Origin: Bdellovibrio bacteriovorus
GTDB taxonomy: Bacteria; Bdellovibrionota; Bdellovibrionia; Bdellovibrionales; Bdellovibrionaceae
Direction of reading: 5' to 3'
Assembly (NCBI RefSeq): GCF_001592755.1
Contig: NZ_LUKF01000017.1
Coordinates: 1 to 64,000 of the forward strand
DNA length: 64,000 bases
Shown here: one piece after another, positions 8,337 to 16,325 of the stretch
Layout: each line of letters begins with the position of its first letter
Position numbering within the stretch: position 1 is the stretch's first letter
Notes under the pieces: model-generated
What the model was told of the DNA's origin: nothing
Databases searched by the model: none
What the model saw: the letters and a program-made list of their open reading frames with translations, nothing else
Program-made: the position numbers and the translations under genes

Positions 8337-8703
8337 AGAGGTTCTCCTTCACTCTACCGATTATTTATACGGCGACATTTACTTTCAAAGCAACTTAGAG
8401 TTGCGCATGATCTTGACCGAACCAGACAACAAAGATCTTTAACATGCAAATTCGATCGTGACGTGAATCCTACATTACAAATATCTGAAAAGAATTCTGA
8501 TAATTCGGTTTTGTTCGGATGCTGTTAGTAAAATAAAAGCTCAAGGATTTGAAAATTTAATTCTTCGCAAAATACCTCAGCCGATTCGTAGATCTAAACT
8601 GATCTAGATCACCTAAAATAATATGAATGTAGGATTTGGCCCTTTAGGGAATATAAACAAATCCCGAAAGGTTAGTCACCGAAACATTACTGGAGTGAAA
8701 TGA
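8337..8703 (+). promoter_or_regulatory. Long leader of the KH-protein gene with palindrome and hairpins
   Basis: No gene is seen in these 367 nt. TAATAT at 8619-8624 could be a -10. A perfect 12-nt palindrome, TGATCTAGATCA (8600-8611), sits just upstream and could be an operator. Downstream of the putative start, GGATTTG (8632-8638) pairs with CAAATCC (8658-8664) around an inner CCC-TTTA-GGG stem, and a smaller GGT/ACC stem follows. The leader may therefore be structured. It does not match a known riboswitch core that I recognise. Confidence 0.4.
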
Positions 8704-9030
8704 ATGACTGACCCAAGCGAGATCAAAGTTATTAGAAAGCGTCCTGAGCCTAAAGACCTGGATTCAGGTCGAGTCCGAGAGGAAGGCAAAGAACTCTTAC
8801 AGGCCCTGATCCGCGGTTTGGTTGATCATCCAGATTCCATCGTTGTGTCCTATAGTTTCGGTGATAAAACGACAGTATATAAAGTGGAATGCGATCAAAA
8901 GTGCTTGGGGCAAATCATTGGCGCCAAAGGTAAGAATATCAATGGCGTGCGTGCGGTGATTAGTGCGACGTTGGCGCGAAAAGGTGTTCGCGCCGTCGTA
9001 GAGATTCCTTACTATTGCGTTGACGCTTAA
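8704..9030 (+). CDS. KH-domain RNA-binding protein (KhpA-like)
   Basis: 108 residues. The KH core spans ~35-104: LLQALIRGLVDHPDSI, then the GxxG loop in LGQIIGAKGKN, and VRAVVEIPY at the end. This resembles KhpA-type single-KH proteins that bind RNA in the cytoplasm, but an extra ~30-residue charged N-terminus precedes the domain. SD GGAG lies upstream of the ATG. Its stop overlaps the stop of the convergent envelope gene. The long structured leader hints at control at RNA level, possibly by the protein itself. Confidence 0.85.
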   Translation: MTDPSEIKVIRKRPEPKDLDSGRVREEGKELLQALIRGLVDHPDSIVVSYSFGDKTTVYKVECDQKCLGQIIGAKGKNINGVRAVISATLARKGVRAVVEIPYYCVDA

Positions 9031-9452
9031 GGTTTTACGTCGACGTTGAATTCGCCTTTTTCTCCATTAACGAAAAGGCGAATCTGCCAGCGGCCTGACA
9101 TCACGAAATAAGCTTCAGAAACAAAATAAGTTCCTTGATCTTGTTTTACAACTTTGACCGGGCCCGAACCGTGACCATGATGACCCATATTCATCCATAG
9201 ATCGACTTTCAAGTTTTGCGGATCGACCATGGCATGTTCATTGTGAGCGGACGCGTGCTCATAGAATTTTACTAAAAATTGAGACTCTTCAGAATCCGAA
9301 GGGCCTTTTGTGAATTCAACAGAAGCACAAAGGTCGGCCGTTTTGAAATAAACGGGGCAAGCCGCATCCGCATGGGCTCTTGCGTTTGCGCTGAATAGAA
9401 GGCCGGCAATTACAAGGGCCAATCCTAAAATAATAGAACCGATGAGTTTCAT
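9027..9452 (-). CDS. Exported FixH/YtkA-like protein
   Basis: 141 residues from the ATG at 9452, preceded by AGGAG; the longer frame adds only a 7-residue extension overlapping the upstream gene. The N-terminus is a hydrophobic signal or anchor (IGSIILGLALVIAGLLFSANARA). The rest is one strand-rich domain with LKVDLWMNMGHHGHGSGPVKV and YFVMSGRWQIRLFV. FixH/YtkA-type domains have this size and a conserved 'MPxMGHG'-like turn. The His/Met-rich turn could bind copper or another soft metal; this is inferred. It is the last gene of a four-gene operon and is paralogous to the lipoprotein two genes upstream. Confidence 0.75.
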   Translation of the reverse strand: MKLIGSIILGLALVIAGLLFSANARAHADAACPVYFKTADLCASVEFTKGPSDSEESQFLVKFYEHASAHNEHAMVDPQNLKVDLWMNMGHHGHGSGPVKVVKQDQGTYFVSEAYFVMSGRWQIRLFVNGEKGEFNVDVKP

Positions 9453-9460
9453 TTTCTCTC

Positions 9461-10360
9461 CTACCGAGGCCACCGCTGTTGGTAGCTGATATTAATTGTT
9501 TTAGATAAACTTGAATTCACTGGATTGCCGATCCAGCTTTGATCGCTGTAACTGACGGTGAGGGCCGACTCGAGATTGATCATATAGCTGCCGGAAAAAC
9601 CCAACGTAAAATTCTTTTGAGCCGTGCCATCGCTACTCGTCGCTCCGGAAAGTCGAATGGCATCTTCATACAAATAAGTAAGAGCCGAACCAAGGCGATA
9701 ATCTCCGCGATTCCAACCTAAGCCCACGGTTTGAGTCGTTCCAAAACCGGGCTTTACCTCTACATCGCCACCATAAGCTTCATTAGAAATCGTGCGTGGC
9801 AAAGAGTAATGAATTTCTCCATTGTAGTTGGCATCCCAGGTCGCCCAGGCCTTCATCAAAGCGACTCCGCCGCCGACAGAATAAAAACCACGACCACGAA
9901 TGTCCGTCGCGGTTGTGATAGAGGAATCGTAAATGGAAGGGCTTGTAGGTAATGTCACCTGCAAGAATGTCAGGCCTTTGGGTTTCCAGCGAGAATAAGT
10001 TCTTTCAGGAAATGTTTCATGTCCTAGGTATAAAGAAATATCGCCAACTCCGCTCGAGTCCGAAGAATTGTCGGCTGACTTCATCATCACGGGTACAGAA
10101 AACCCCGCTTGAAAGCTGTCACTTACTAAAGCCGCGCCTTCCAACTTTAAAGTTTGTGCTAAGTTTCCATCTTGGCGTCGCAGCCACTTGCCGTTCGCTA
10201 AGACTTCGTCACTGACTTGGGCATAAGAATAGGTGCTCGTCACTTGAGCTTTGTCGTCAGCTAAAATCAACGCGGGAAAAGAAAAACTTCCACCACAACA
10301 GCTGGCCGCTAAAGACAAAGAGCTATTTAAAAAAATCAACAGAGATACAAAATATTTCAT
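9461..10360 (-). CDS. Outer-membrane beta-barrel-like protein
   Basis: 299 residues with a signal peptide (~1-18, ending LSLA) followed at once by SCCGG. The rest shows alternating strands with Gly/Ser turns and many aromatic residues, ending in a short Tyr/Gln/Trp strand (ISYQQRWPR), typical of small outer-membrane barrels. No exact family is recognised. The ATG overlaps the stop of the upstream lipoprotein gene (ATGA), so the two are co-translated. The CC pair at the mature N-terminus is unusual for a barrel and may bind metal or be oxidised by the operon's redoxin. Confidence 0.7.
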   Translation of the reverse strand: MKYFVSLLIFLNSSLSLAASCCGGSFSFPALILADDKAQVTSTYSYAQVSDEVLANGKWLRRQDGNLAQTLKLEGAALVSDSFQAGFSVPVMMKSADNSSDSSGVGDISLYLGHETFPERTYSRWKPKGLTFLQVTLPTSPSIYDSSITTATDIRGRGFYSVGGGVALMKAWATWDANYNGEIHYSLPRTISNEAYGGDVEVKPGFGTTQTVGLGWNRGDYRLGSALTYLYEDAIRLSGATSSDGTAQKNFTLGFSGSYMINLESALTVSYSDQSWIGNPVNSSLSKTINISYQQRWPR

Positions 10361-10776
10361 GGAACGATCATGGATGCGTACGAAGAGTCCATGGTGACTC
10401 CATTGTTTTTAAGAGTGAAGCGGATGTCCCAATCTCCAGGCATCAAGAAGTACACATCCGTGATGCGGTATTGAGTGGCATTGATTTTTTCGATTTTTAC
10501 CGGAATGGATCCATGACCCATTGAGGGCATCCAAAGACTGACGGCCAATTCATTGAATTGATCCGAAGGTGCGGAGAAATTTAGAACAAACGCGTTGGTT
10601 TGCTCACTCGTCGGCGTATTTTCCCAGCTGATTTTAGCCATGATACGAACTTTAGAAAAGTAAGCACCATCGGCCATCGGTTTATTTTGAAGATGTTGAT
10701 CATCGTCAGAGACGTAATCAGGATTCGCGCAACCCGCTAACAAACAGACACTTAGAATGAGCATCAGAGTTTTCAC
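10357..10776 (-). CDS. FixH-like lipoprotein
   Basis: 139 residues from GTG at 10776, supported by GGAGG 10 nt upstream. A lipobox (CLLAGC) ends the signal, so the protein should be lipid-anchored at Cys ~16. The domain contains ELAVSLWMPSMGHGSIPVKI and YFLMPGDWDIRFTL, closely parallel to the exported FixH-like protein at the end of the operon. It lies one base after the redoxin stop and overlaps the barrel start. Probable location: periplasmic face of a membrane. Confidence 0.75.
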   Translation of the reverse strand: MKTLMLILSVCLLAGCANPDYVSDDDQHLQNKPMADGAYFSKVRIMAKISWENTPTSEQTNAFVLNFSAPSDQFNELAVSLWMPSMGHGSIPVKIEKINATQYRITDVYFLMPGDWDIRFTLKNNGVTMDSSYASMIVP

Positions 10777-10777
10777 T

Positions 10778-11323
10778 TTAGCTATCCTCCCGTTGAATGT
10801 AGCAACCTAAAGCGCGGCCTTCTTTGTGACGAGGCGCTTTGCCTGCATGAATGTCTTCTAGAACTTCCTTCAAGAAAAACTTTTTAGCACTGGGACCCAC
10901 GTGGCTGTCCGTGACGCCTCCGTGATAGACCATTTCACCCTTCTTATTAAAGACGAAGGCATGAGGTGTTTTCAAAGCACCTAATTCATTGGCTAACTTA
11001 GATTTTCTATCTTGGATGACCGGAAAGGGAAGTTGAGCTTCGGCAAAATGTCTTTGGGTTTCTTCAGCGGTTTCATCAGAGTTCGAGTGAACGCCCACAA
11101 ATTGCATATCTTTAAATTCGGTCGAAAGATTTTTTAGCAAAGGTTCATGGCTGGCAGAGCAAGGACATTTGGCTGAAATAAAAATCAAGACCGTCGCTTC
11201 TTTGTCTGTTGTGGAAAACTTGTATTCTTTTTGTGAAGTGACATCGTTTCCATCAAAGGTCGGCAGGGCCCATGAAAGTGATGCCCAAAGAGTTAGCAGA
11301 GTAAGAGTTGAAAGTCTTTGCAT
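10778..11323 (-). CDS. Exported redoxin (AhpC/TSA-like thioredoxin fold)
   Basis: 181 residues from the ATG at 11323; this start gives a clean signal peptide (QRLSTLTLLTLWASLSWA) with AAGG upstream. The thioredoxin fold has ISAKCPCSASHEPLL, so the active-site cysteines are C53 and C55 (CxC spacing, not the usual CxxC). VGVHSNSDETAEET and KTPHAFVFNKKGEMVYHGG are typical of AhpC/TSA-like redoxins. Predicted role: thiol redox chemistry in the periplasm. It heads the operon, which suggests redox or metal maintenance for the downstream Cys- and His-containing proteins. Confidence 0.85.
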   Translation of the reverse strand: MQRLSTLTLLTLWASLSWALPTFDGNDVTSQKEYKFSTTDKEATVLIFISAKCPCSASHEPLLKNLSTEFKDMQFVGVHSNSDETAEETQRHFAEAQLPFPVIQDRKSKLANELGALKTPHAFVFNKKGEMVYHGGVTDSHVGPSAKKFFLKEVLEDIHAGKAPRHKEGRALGCYIQREDS

Positions 11324-11455
11324 AAGGCCTTCTAACACAGGAGGTCTATCAGGCAAACGCCACCAAATGTTGCGTAAATCCGTCTGTACGGCGCAATGCG
11401 TTTCAATACGGGCTCTTTCGTACCTTTTTAAAAAGGATTTCTGTAAACTTTCCGT

Positions 11456-13543
11456 ATGTTTACAAAACTTAAAGCCCTCCGATCACGTTTCATTCAATAC
11501 AAGCGAAGTGGAAAAGTCCACAGCGACCTCGATGTTTTGTTATCTAGCGCTAAAGAACAGCGCCAACTGGAAGATCAACTGCAATGGCTGGTGAAATTGA
11601 TGCAGTGGATTCGCTACGAAGGATCTGTTGATTCTCACTTGGAAAAGGAAACAGGCCGGTTGCCGGTGGCGCGTCTGCGCTTTCTACTTATGGTGCTCGA
11701 CAGAAATCCGGAATGGAAAAAGAATGTCGCACGTATTCTTCGTAAGGTTGTTCATGAGGTCAGCGGCATTGAGCTCTATACCGACACGGGTCTTCCCAAA
11801 GAACTTGGAATGTGGAGTGAGTTTTCAGATCGTCTGATGATGAAACTTCTGCCTACCCCTCCCTTGGATCACGAGTTGGGATATTTATTTTGGGCGCTCT
11901 TTCCAGACAAAGATGATCCACTGTGGTTAGCGTCCATCGACAACGTGACATTCGATAAACTCGTTGAACTCTTTCAATTTGAAGTCGAGGCGGATGAGCG
12001 CGATTGGAACCGCTTGCAAAGCGATTTGGAAGACGCCCTGGTTTACCTTGTTATTCAGGTTCGTGCGATCGGGCTTTCCCCGGCGATTCGCACTCGTTTA
12101 GATAAAACAAGTTTTCGGGACTCTGCTTTCTTTGCAATGATGCGCGGGCATGAAGAGTTCATGAATGCTTTTCTGGCGGGCGATCGCAATCAGGCCTTTG
12201 AAAAAGCATCGCGCTTCCGCATGATTGTTTGGGAGTGTCGTCGTGAGTTGGTGCAAGTTCATAAGCATCTTGACGAATACGGTGTCAGTATTTCTTTGGT
12301 ATTCCAGATTGCAAAATTGAACACATATCTGCAACGTATTGATAGTTTACTTGAGATTCTTCTGACAGAGCGTTTGGACAGTCGCAAGGTGACGAGTTTC
12401 TTTTCAAAGCTCGTTCAGGAAAATCAGGATCTTCGCAGTATCAAATCTTTGTTCTCGCAAAATATCGCATTGTTTGCACGCAAAGTGGTCGAGCGGGCCG
12501 CGGAAACTGGCGAGCACTATATCACGCGCACGAAAGAGCAATACCGTCATATGCTCGCAGCCGCGGGTGGCGGCGGAGCGGTTACAGCGATCACGGTTTA
12601 TGTGAAGGTGGGTATATTAGCATTAGGCTTAGGCGGTTTCGTCGAAGGTTCTTTAGCCTCCATCAATTACGCCCTGAGCTTCGTGTTGATTCACCTTGCG
12701 GGTTTTACTTTAGGAACGAAGCAGCCGGCGATGACGGCTCCGGCACTGGCTGAAAAAATGGAAGACGTCGATACTGAAAAAGGGATGGCGGATCTGGTGA
12801 CCGAAATCACGCATTTGATTCGCTCGCAAGTGGCGTCCATTTTAGGGAACGTGATGTTCGTTATTCCCACGGTCATCTTAATTGACACCGCATTCTTCCT
12901 GTTGCTCGGTCACAATATTATGTCGATGGAAAAAGCGGTCTCTGCTTATAAATCGGTAGATATCTTAGGTCCGACACTGATTTACGCGGCCTTCACGGGG
13001 ATCCTTCTTTACTCTTCAAGTTTGATCGCCGGGTGGGGAGATAACTGGTTTGCCTTAAACTCTTTGCGCAAAACATTGGCCCGCAGTCCCAGTTTAAGAG
13101 CTATCTTTGGTAAAAGAGGCGCTCGCAATATCGCCGTCTTTTTAGAAAATAATATTTCGGGTCTTCTGGGCAATATCTCTTTAGGTATTATGCTGGGGAT
13201 GGTTCCGGAGATTTTGAAGTTCTTAAGTATTCCGCTAGACGTGCGACACGTGACTCTGTCATCAGGAACTTTGGCTGGAGCTTTGCCGGTGCTGGGACTT
13301 GATTTCTTAAAGACATGGGACTTCTGGCGAGCCGTCATTGGAATTTTCTTTATCGGAGCTTTCAACGTTCTGGTCAGTTTCGGTATGGCTTTTTACACGG
13401 CTATCAAAGCTCGTGGCGTGAATGTCACTGAAAGACGGGCGATTCGAAGAGCGATTGCAAAAAGATTCTTCGCCAATCCTTTGAGCTTCTTTATTCCCGT
13501 CGGCGCTTCGGTGAAATCATCTTCAAATGGGAACGGACATTGA
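11456..13543 (+). CDS. Gcr-family integral membrane protein ('site-specific recombinase' family)
   Basis: 695 residues. The N-terminal ~350 residues are soluble and helical (for example LPVARLRFLLMVLDRNPEWK and LGYLFWALFPDKDDPLWL). The C-terminal half has several membrane segments, from AAGGGGAVTAITVYVKVGIL onward. This pattern matches the family named after Neisseria gcr. The name implies recombination, but no tyrosine or serine recombinase motif is present and a membrane protein is an unlikely recombinase. The start is the only ATG near an upstream AAGGA, which lies rather far away. The stop overlaps the next start by 4 nt. Confidence 0.85.
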   Translation: MFTKLKALRSRFIQYKRSGKVHSDLDVLLSSAKEQRQLEDQLQWLVKLMQWIRYEGSVDSHLEKETGRLPVARLRFLLMVLDRNPEWKKNVARILRKVVHEVSGIELYTDTGLPKELGMWSEFSDRLMMKLLPTPPLDHELGYLFWALFPDKDDPLWLASIDNVTFDKLVELFQFEVEADERDWNRLQSDLEDALVYLVIQVRAIGLSPAIRTRLDKTSFRDSAFFAMMRGHEEFMNAFLAGDRNQAFEKASRFRMIVWECRRELVQVHKHLDEYGVSISLVFQIAKLNTYLQRIDSLLEILLTERLDSRKVTSFFSKLVQENQDLRSIKSLFSQNIALFARKVVERAAETGEHYITRTKEQYRHMLAAAGGGGAVTAITVYVKVGILALGLGGFVEGSLASINYALSFVLIHLAGFTLGTKQPAMTAPALAEKMEDVDTEKGMADLVTEITHLIRSQVASILGNVMFVIPTVILIDTAFFLLLGHNIMSMEKAVSAYKSVDILGPTLIYAAFTGILLYSSSLIAGWGDNWFALNSLRKTLARSPSLRAIFGKRGARNIAVFLENNISGLLGNISLGIMLGMVPEILKFLSIPLDVRHVTLSSGTLAGALPVLGLDFLKTWDFWRAVIGIFFIGAFNVLVSFGMAFYTAIKARGVNVTERRAIRRAIAKRFFANPLSFFIPVGASVKSSSNGNGH

Positions 13544-14262
13544 AGTCAAAGATCTCTATTGTTATTCCGGCTTACAATGAAGAACAGCGCTTGCCAAAAA
13601 CTCTGCAGGCGCTGAAGTCTTTCGTCGCAGATGAAAGGGCAGAGTGGGAGATCACGGAGGTTCTGGTTGTGAATGATGGTTCTACCGACCAGACAGCCGA
13701 CGTCGTCCAAGAGTACAGTCGAGCATTTTCACTGGTGCGCTTGATTTCATTATCTCCTAATCAGGGAAAAGGGGCTGCGGTTCATGCAGGCTTCAAAGAA
13801 TCCACCGGTGACTTTATATTAGTTGCCGATGCCGATATGGCGACTCCGTGGGAAGAACTATTTAAACTTTTCCCATCGACCGCGAAATCTGACATGGTGA
13901 TGGGGTCTCGCGGCCTCGTGCACAGTCATATAGAAAGACGTCAGCACTGGATTCGCCAGAACATGGGAAAGACATTTAATAAGATATTAAAGCTTCTTGT
14001 GGGTCTTCCATATCAGGACACGCAATGTGGCTTTAAACTTTTGCGAAACGATACAGTTTTTCGCTCGGAAATTTTGCCGCGTCTGCAAGTGCAAAGATTT
14101 GCTTGGGATGTGGAGCTGATAGTTCTTCTTTTAAGAAGAAATAAAATCGTCACAGAAGTGCCGATTCGCTGGCGTCATCAAGATCATTCGCACGTCCATA
14201 TTGTTCACGACAGTTTAGAGATGCTGTGGACGGTGATTAAACTGAAGCTGCGCCTCCGCTGA
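13540..14262 (+). CDS. GT2 glycosyltransferase, dolichyl-phosphate beta-glucosyltransferase-like (ALG5)
   Basis: 240 residues from a TTG start that overlaps the upstream stop (TTGA). GT-A fold motifs are clear: SIVIPAYNEEQRLPKTL, VVNDGSTDQT, PNQGKGAAVHAGF, and the metal-binding DAD in ILVADADMATPW. The acceptor half carries GSRGLVHSHIERRQHW and DTQCGFKLL, characteristic of ALG5-type enzymes that load a sugar onto a polyprenyl phosphate. No membrane anchor is obvious. Overlap with the Gcr-family gene suggests the two act together at the membrane, perhaps in lipid-linked sugar synthesis; this is inference. Confidence 0.88.
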   Translation: MKSKISIVIPAYNEEQRLPKTLQALKSFVADERAEWEITEVLVVNDGSTDQTADVVQEYSRAFSLVRLISLSPNQGKGAAVHAGFKESTGDFILVADADMATPWEELFKLFPSTAKSDMVMGSRGLVHSHIERRQHWIRQNMGKTFNKILKLLVGLPYQDTQCGFKLLRNDTVFRSEILPRLQVQRFAWDVELIVLLLRRNKIVTEVPIRWRHQDHSHVHIVHDSLEMLWTVIKLKLRLR

Positions 14263-14603
14263 CGGAAAAAGTTCGTTGTCATAAAGAACAATTCTGTGAT
14301 CTCAAACAAGAAAATGAAGACTCTTAGCGTCATTTACCTTGTTTTAATATTAGGCAGAAACCAAGCAGATAAATAATGCCTTCTATAAGGGTTTCTTATA
14401 TTTAACCGCGTTCCTGTCGTAAATTTGAGCTGAGGTTCCACTTTGGAACTACCAGTGCCATGACAGAAAATTTCACTTTTTCCCCTCGAAAAAAAATTTG
14501 AAGTGGTTCCAAAAGAGTACTTGATAAATCTTTCAACCTGAAATGAAGTGCCTACCCATAGAGGACTTCAATAGTTGGAGTCCATGGATATGGGGGGACT
14601 TTA
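14263..14603 (+). promoter_or_regulatory. Upstream region of the subtilisin gene
   Basis: 341 nt without a gene. GGTTCCA (14434-14440) pairs with TGGAACT (14444-14450), and GGTTCCA recurs near 14504. The stretch around 14526-14558 (ATCTTTCAACCTGAA, then GCCTACC) closely resembles the region before the small gene at 37.7 kb and may be a shared promoter type. A very strong purine SD (GGGGGGA) precedes the ATG. Confidence 0.45.
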
Positions 14604-16232
14604 ATGAAAAACGTATTTGCACTCATCGTTACGGTGTTGTTTGCGACTGCGGCTCAAGCTGAGCGTGTGATCGTTATTATGAAGGATAAACAAGCCTTCA
14701 AATCGGCACACATGGCGTATAAGATGAAGGGGTCTTATGCACTTAAAGGTTTCAACTGGGATCAACAACCAAATGGATTGGGTCAAGTTGATGGTCAAGT
14801 TGAAGACAGCCTTGAGAATCTAAATACACTAATCATCGACACGAACAGCGAGTCTGAGATTGCTAAATTGAAAGCAAATCCAGCTGTTGCTTATGTTGAA
14901 AAAGAAATTTTCCACGAGGCACCACGCCCAGTGAAAGGTTTCTTGGCGAAAGCTCAAAAATCTCAACAAAAAGTAGGTCAGAAAACTCCATGGGGTATCC
15001 ATGCAGTGAAAGCTCCTCAAGCATGGGCTCTATCTAATCAAGGTCAAGGCGCTCGCGTTCTTGTTCTAGATACAGGTATCGACCAAGCTCATCCTTCTTT
15101 GAAGTCTAACTTCGAAAAAGGTCAAGACTTCACTGGTGACAGCAATGGTTCTGATTACACAGACCACGTTGGTCACGGTACTCACGTAGCTGGTACTATC
15201 GCTGGTGCGATCGATAAAACGGGTTTCACAGGTGTTGCTCCTAAGGCGAAAATCCTTGCGGGTCGCGTTTGTTCTGAAAACGGTTGCTCGAACGTTTCTA
15301 TCGCTCAAGGTATCAACTGGGGTATCCAAGAAAAAGTAGACGTTATCTCTATGTCTTTGGGTGGTATGTGGTCGACTCCTGCTGAACGCGATGCTGTTGC
15401 TAAAGCAGACAAAGCGGGTATCACAGTGGTTGCAGCTTCTGGTAACAACGGTTCAAACCGTGTTTCTTACCCAGCAGCTCTTTCTACAGTGATCGCAGTA
15501 GGTGCTACTGATATCAATAATCTTAAAGCAGACTTCTCTCAGTACGGTCCTGAATTGGCGATCGTAGCTCCGGGTGTTGCAGTTGTTTCTTCTGTACCAC
15601 AAGGAACTGGCCGTGAGTCTTCTGTAACAATCTCTATCGGCACTAAATCTGCAAAAGTTGCTTCAACAACTTTCCAAGGTGCGAAAGAAGTATTGACTCC
15701 TGAAATCAACGTTCTTGTTCCAGCAGGTCTTGGTAAAGACACTGATTTCACGAACATCGACGTAAAAGGTAAATATGCTTTGATCAGCCGTGGTGAAATC
15801 ACTTTCGCTGATAAAATCAAAAACGCTATCAAAGCGGGTGCAGCTGGCGCGGTTATCTACAATAACGCTCCTGGTTTGATCAACGGTGCTTTGACTGATG
15901 ATGGTTCAGTTCTTCCTATCGCGGTGTTCATGATCGAACAAAACGTAGGTCAAGAAATCTTGAAATCAATCACTGCAGGTCAAACTGTAAAAGCAACTCT
16001 TCAAACGATTGCTACAGACTACGCTCCGTTTGATGGTACTTCAATGGCGACTCCACACGTATCGGGTGTTGTGGCTCTTATGAAGTCTGCGAACAAAGCT
16101 TTGACTGGTGCTCAAGTGAAAGCACTTCTAAAACAAACTGCAACAGCATTGGGTCCTAACACGAACAATGAATACGGTGCAGGTCTTGTAAACGCTGAAG
16201 CGGCAGTTGCTGCAGCTATCAACGCGAAGTAA
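14604..16232 (+). CDS. Secreted S8 subtilisin-like serine protease with PA domain
   Basis: 542 residues. A signal peptide (~1-19, ending AQA) is followed by an I9-type inhibitory propeptide to ~104 (ERVIVIMKDK; AVAYVEKE). The catalytic triad is complete: D156 in VLDTGIDQAHPS, H191 in GHGTHVAGT, S480 in DGTSMATPHVSG. Between His and Ser lies a PA domain (~375-460) with KYALISRGEITFADK and AGAAGAVIYNN, which often widens substrate selection. The protein should be exported and self-processed. The coding sequence uses a narrow codon set (GGT, GCT, CGT, AAA), unlike its neighbours, and the SD is very strong, so high expression is likely. A predatory bacterium could use it to digest prey protein; that role is inferred. 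Confidence 0.95.
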   Translation: MKNVFALIVTVLFATAAQAERVIVIMKDKQAFKSAHMAYKMKGSYALKGFNWDQQPNGLGQVDGQVEDSLENLNTLIIDTNSESEIAKLKANPAVAYVEKEIFHEAPRPVKGFLAKAQKSQQKVGQKTPWGIHAVKAPQAWALSNQGQGARVLVLDTGIDQAHPSLKSNFEKGQDFTGDSNGSDYTDHVGHGTHVAGTIAGAIDKTGFTGVAPKAKILAGRVCSENGCSNVSIAQGINWGIQEKVDVISMSLGGMWSTPAERDAVAKADKAGITVVAASGNNGSNRVSYPAALSTVIAVGATDINNLKADFSQYGPELAIVAPGVAVVSSVPQGTGRESSVTISIGTKSAKVASTTFQGAKEVLTPEINVLVPAGLGKDTDFTNIDVKGKYALISRGEITFADKIKNAIKAGAAGAVIYNNAPGLINGALTDDGSVLPIAVFMIEQNVGQEILKSITAGQTVKATLQTIATDYAPFDGTSMATPHVSGVVALMKSANKALTGAQVKALLKQTATALGPNTNNEYGAGLVNAEAAVAAAINAK

Positions 16233-16250
16233 TTAGATTTTAAAATCTAA
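16233..16250. repeat. Perfect 18-nt AT-rich palindrome after the protease stop
   Basis: TTAGATTTTAAAATCTAA is its own reverse complement and begins directly after the stop codon. It precedes the terminator and may protect the mRNA 3' end. Confidence 0.5.
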
Positions 16251-16257
16251 ATTAAAG

Positions 16258-16287
16258 ACGGCTTCCTTCAAAAGGAGGCCGTTTTTT
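16258..16287 (+). terminator. Intrinsic terminator of the subtilisin gene
   Basis: An 11-bp stem (ACGGCTTCCTT / AAGGAGGCCGT, one wobble) with a 3-nt loop is followed by a run of six T. Confidence 0.85.
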
Positions 16288-16325
16288 ATTTGTGGCCCGC
16301 TGTAAGAGTTGTCATAATCTTTGAT

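Noticed and set aside
8632-8664. Cyclic di-GMP riboswitch
   Set aside because: Stems are present but the conserved GEMM core sequences are missing.
11456-13543. True site-specific recombinase
   Set aside because: The family name suggests it, but no recombinase catalytic residues are seen and half of the protein is membrane-embedded.
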